Shown here: positions 5,846-6,071 of the stretch, piece by piece
Layout of the letters: every line of letters starts with the position of its first letter
Position numbering within the stretch: position 1 is the stretch's first letter
Assembly (NCBI GenBank): GCA_005791855.1
Contig: SXUH01000222.1
Location: 1 to 6,071 of the forward strand
Length of the DNA stretch: 6,071 nt
Source: Bdellovibrionales bacterium
Lineage (GTDB): Bacteria; Bdellovibrionota; Bacteriovoracia; Bacteriovoracales; Bacteriovoracaceae
Direction of reading: 5' to 3'
Translations under genes and position numbers: made by a program
Notes under the pieces: generated by a model
What the model saw: only the letters and a program-made list of their open reading frames with translations
Told to the model about the DNA's origin: nothing
Database searches by the model: none

Positions 5846-5895
5846 GGGCTGAACTTACTTGGTCTCACGGGGACCGGTGAGTAGTGAAAGTGCTA

Positions 5896-5921
5896 GGTCG
5901 CGCCCCTTCCGGGGTGCGACC
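5896..5921. terminator. Strong hairpin between convergent genes, probable transcript end
   Basis: GGTCGCGCCCC (5896-5906) and GGGGTGCGACC (5911-5921) form an 11-pair stem with one G-T pair around a TTCC tetraloop. It lies 50 bases after the stop of the plus-strand secreted protein and nine bases after the stop of the minus-strand gene, so it could serve both. No T-run follows on either strand, so it is not a textbook intrinsic terminator. It may act as an RNA end-stabilising stem or a U-less terminator. Confidence 0.55.
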
Positions 5922-5930
5922 GACGCCGGC

Positions 5931-6071
5931 TTACCTAACCGGGGTGAGGATCGTGCTGATCTTCCCGTTCGAGGTCGTCAGTAACTGCCCGGGTTCGGTG
6001 AGCTCCTCGCTCGTGAAAAGCACTCCCAACCCGTAGTTGTACTGCCCCTCGCCCTTGGCGTCGATCCGGGC
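5931..6071 (-). CDS. C-terminal fragment of an unidentified protein
   Basis: The minus-strand frame from the right edge is open for 46 codons to TAA at 5933-5931. Third positions are strongly G/C-biased, like the neighbouring genes, while the other frames are not, which supports real coding. The fragment begins ARIDAKGEGQYNYGLGVLF and ends KISTILTPVR. It is rich in Gly, Thr and beta-branched residues, suggesting a beta-strand-rich end. No motif identifies it. The gene converges on the plus-strand secreted protein across an 85-base gap that contains the hairpin at 5896-5921. Confidence 0.65.
   Translation of the reverse strand, partial: ARIDAKGEGQYNYGLGVLFTSEELTEPGQLLTTSNGKISTILTPVR

Noticed and set aside
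5863..5880. CTCAC ... GTGAG inverted repeat after the secreted protein gene
   Set aside because: Only five pairs with an eight-base loop and no T-run; the hairpin at 5896-5921 is far stronger.
1..6071. Mobile elements, CRISPR arrays, tRNA or rRNA genes, toxin-antitoxin pairs, attachment sites
   Set aside because: I looked for transposase or integrase motifs, terminal inverted repeats, regularly spaced repeats and tRNA-like folds, and saw none.

Overview
The window is a GC-rich bacterial segment. It reads as ordinary chromosome: there are no insertion sequences, phage genes, tRNAs, rRNAs or CRISPR-like repeats. Third-position G/C bias is strong, and several overlapping antisense frames stay open only because of it. 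Two proteins carry Sec-type signal peptides, and the regulator is a large soluble multi-sensor histidine kinase. This fits a high-GC, probably Gram-negative, environmental bacterium with many two-component systems. The sequence does not let me name a phylum with confidence.

Layout, left to right. (i) 1-426, minus strand: N-terminal 142 residues of an AMP-binding (ANL superfamily) acyl-CoA ligase-like enzyme that runs off the left edge. (ii) 567-869, minus: a 100-residue secreted protein of unknown function, probably with its own promoter at 912-940. (iii) 979-3822 and 3819-4196, minus: a two-gene signalling operon. A CheY-like single-domain response regulator comes first, then a 946-947 residue PAS/PAS/PAS-GAF-GAF histidine kinase. 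The two overlap by four bases (GTGA), so they are probably translationally coupled. (iv) 4325-4975, minus: a HAD-superfamily hydrolase closest in motif layout to beta-phosphoglucomutases. (v) 4976-5275: a 300-base divergent intergenic region with several dyad symmetries and a short upstream reading frame. (vi) 5276-5845, plus: a secreted 189-residue protein with an unusual charged, Arg-rich tail. (vii) 5896-5921: a strong hairpin between convergent genes. (viii) 5931-6071, minus: the last 46 codons of an unidentified gene that enters from the right edge.

Only the regulator/kinase pair can be linked functionally from sequence. The kinase would read cytoplasmic signals through its PAS and GAF domains and phosphorylate Asp55 of the regulator, which has no output domain and must act by protein contact or within a phosphorelay. 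The HAD gene lies 128 bases upstream of the regulator on the same strand, but nothing shows they share a pathway. I see no convincing undescribed multi-gene system. The best leads are the two orphan secreted proteins, the altered substrate pocket of the HAD enzyme, a dyad upstream of the signalling operon and a possible small ORF at 5191.
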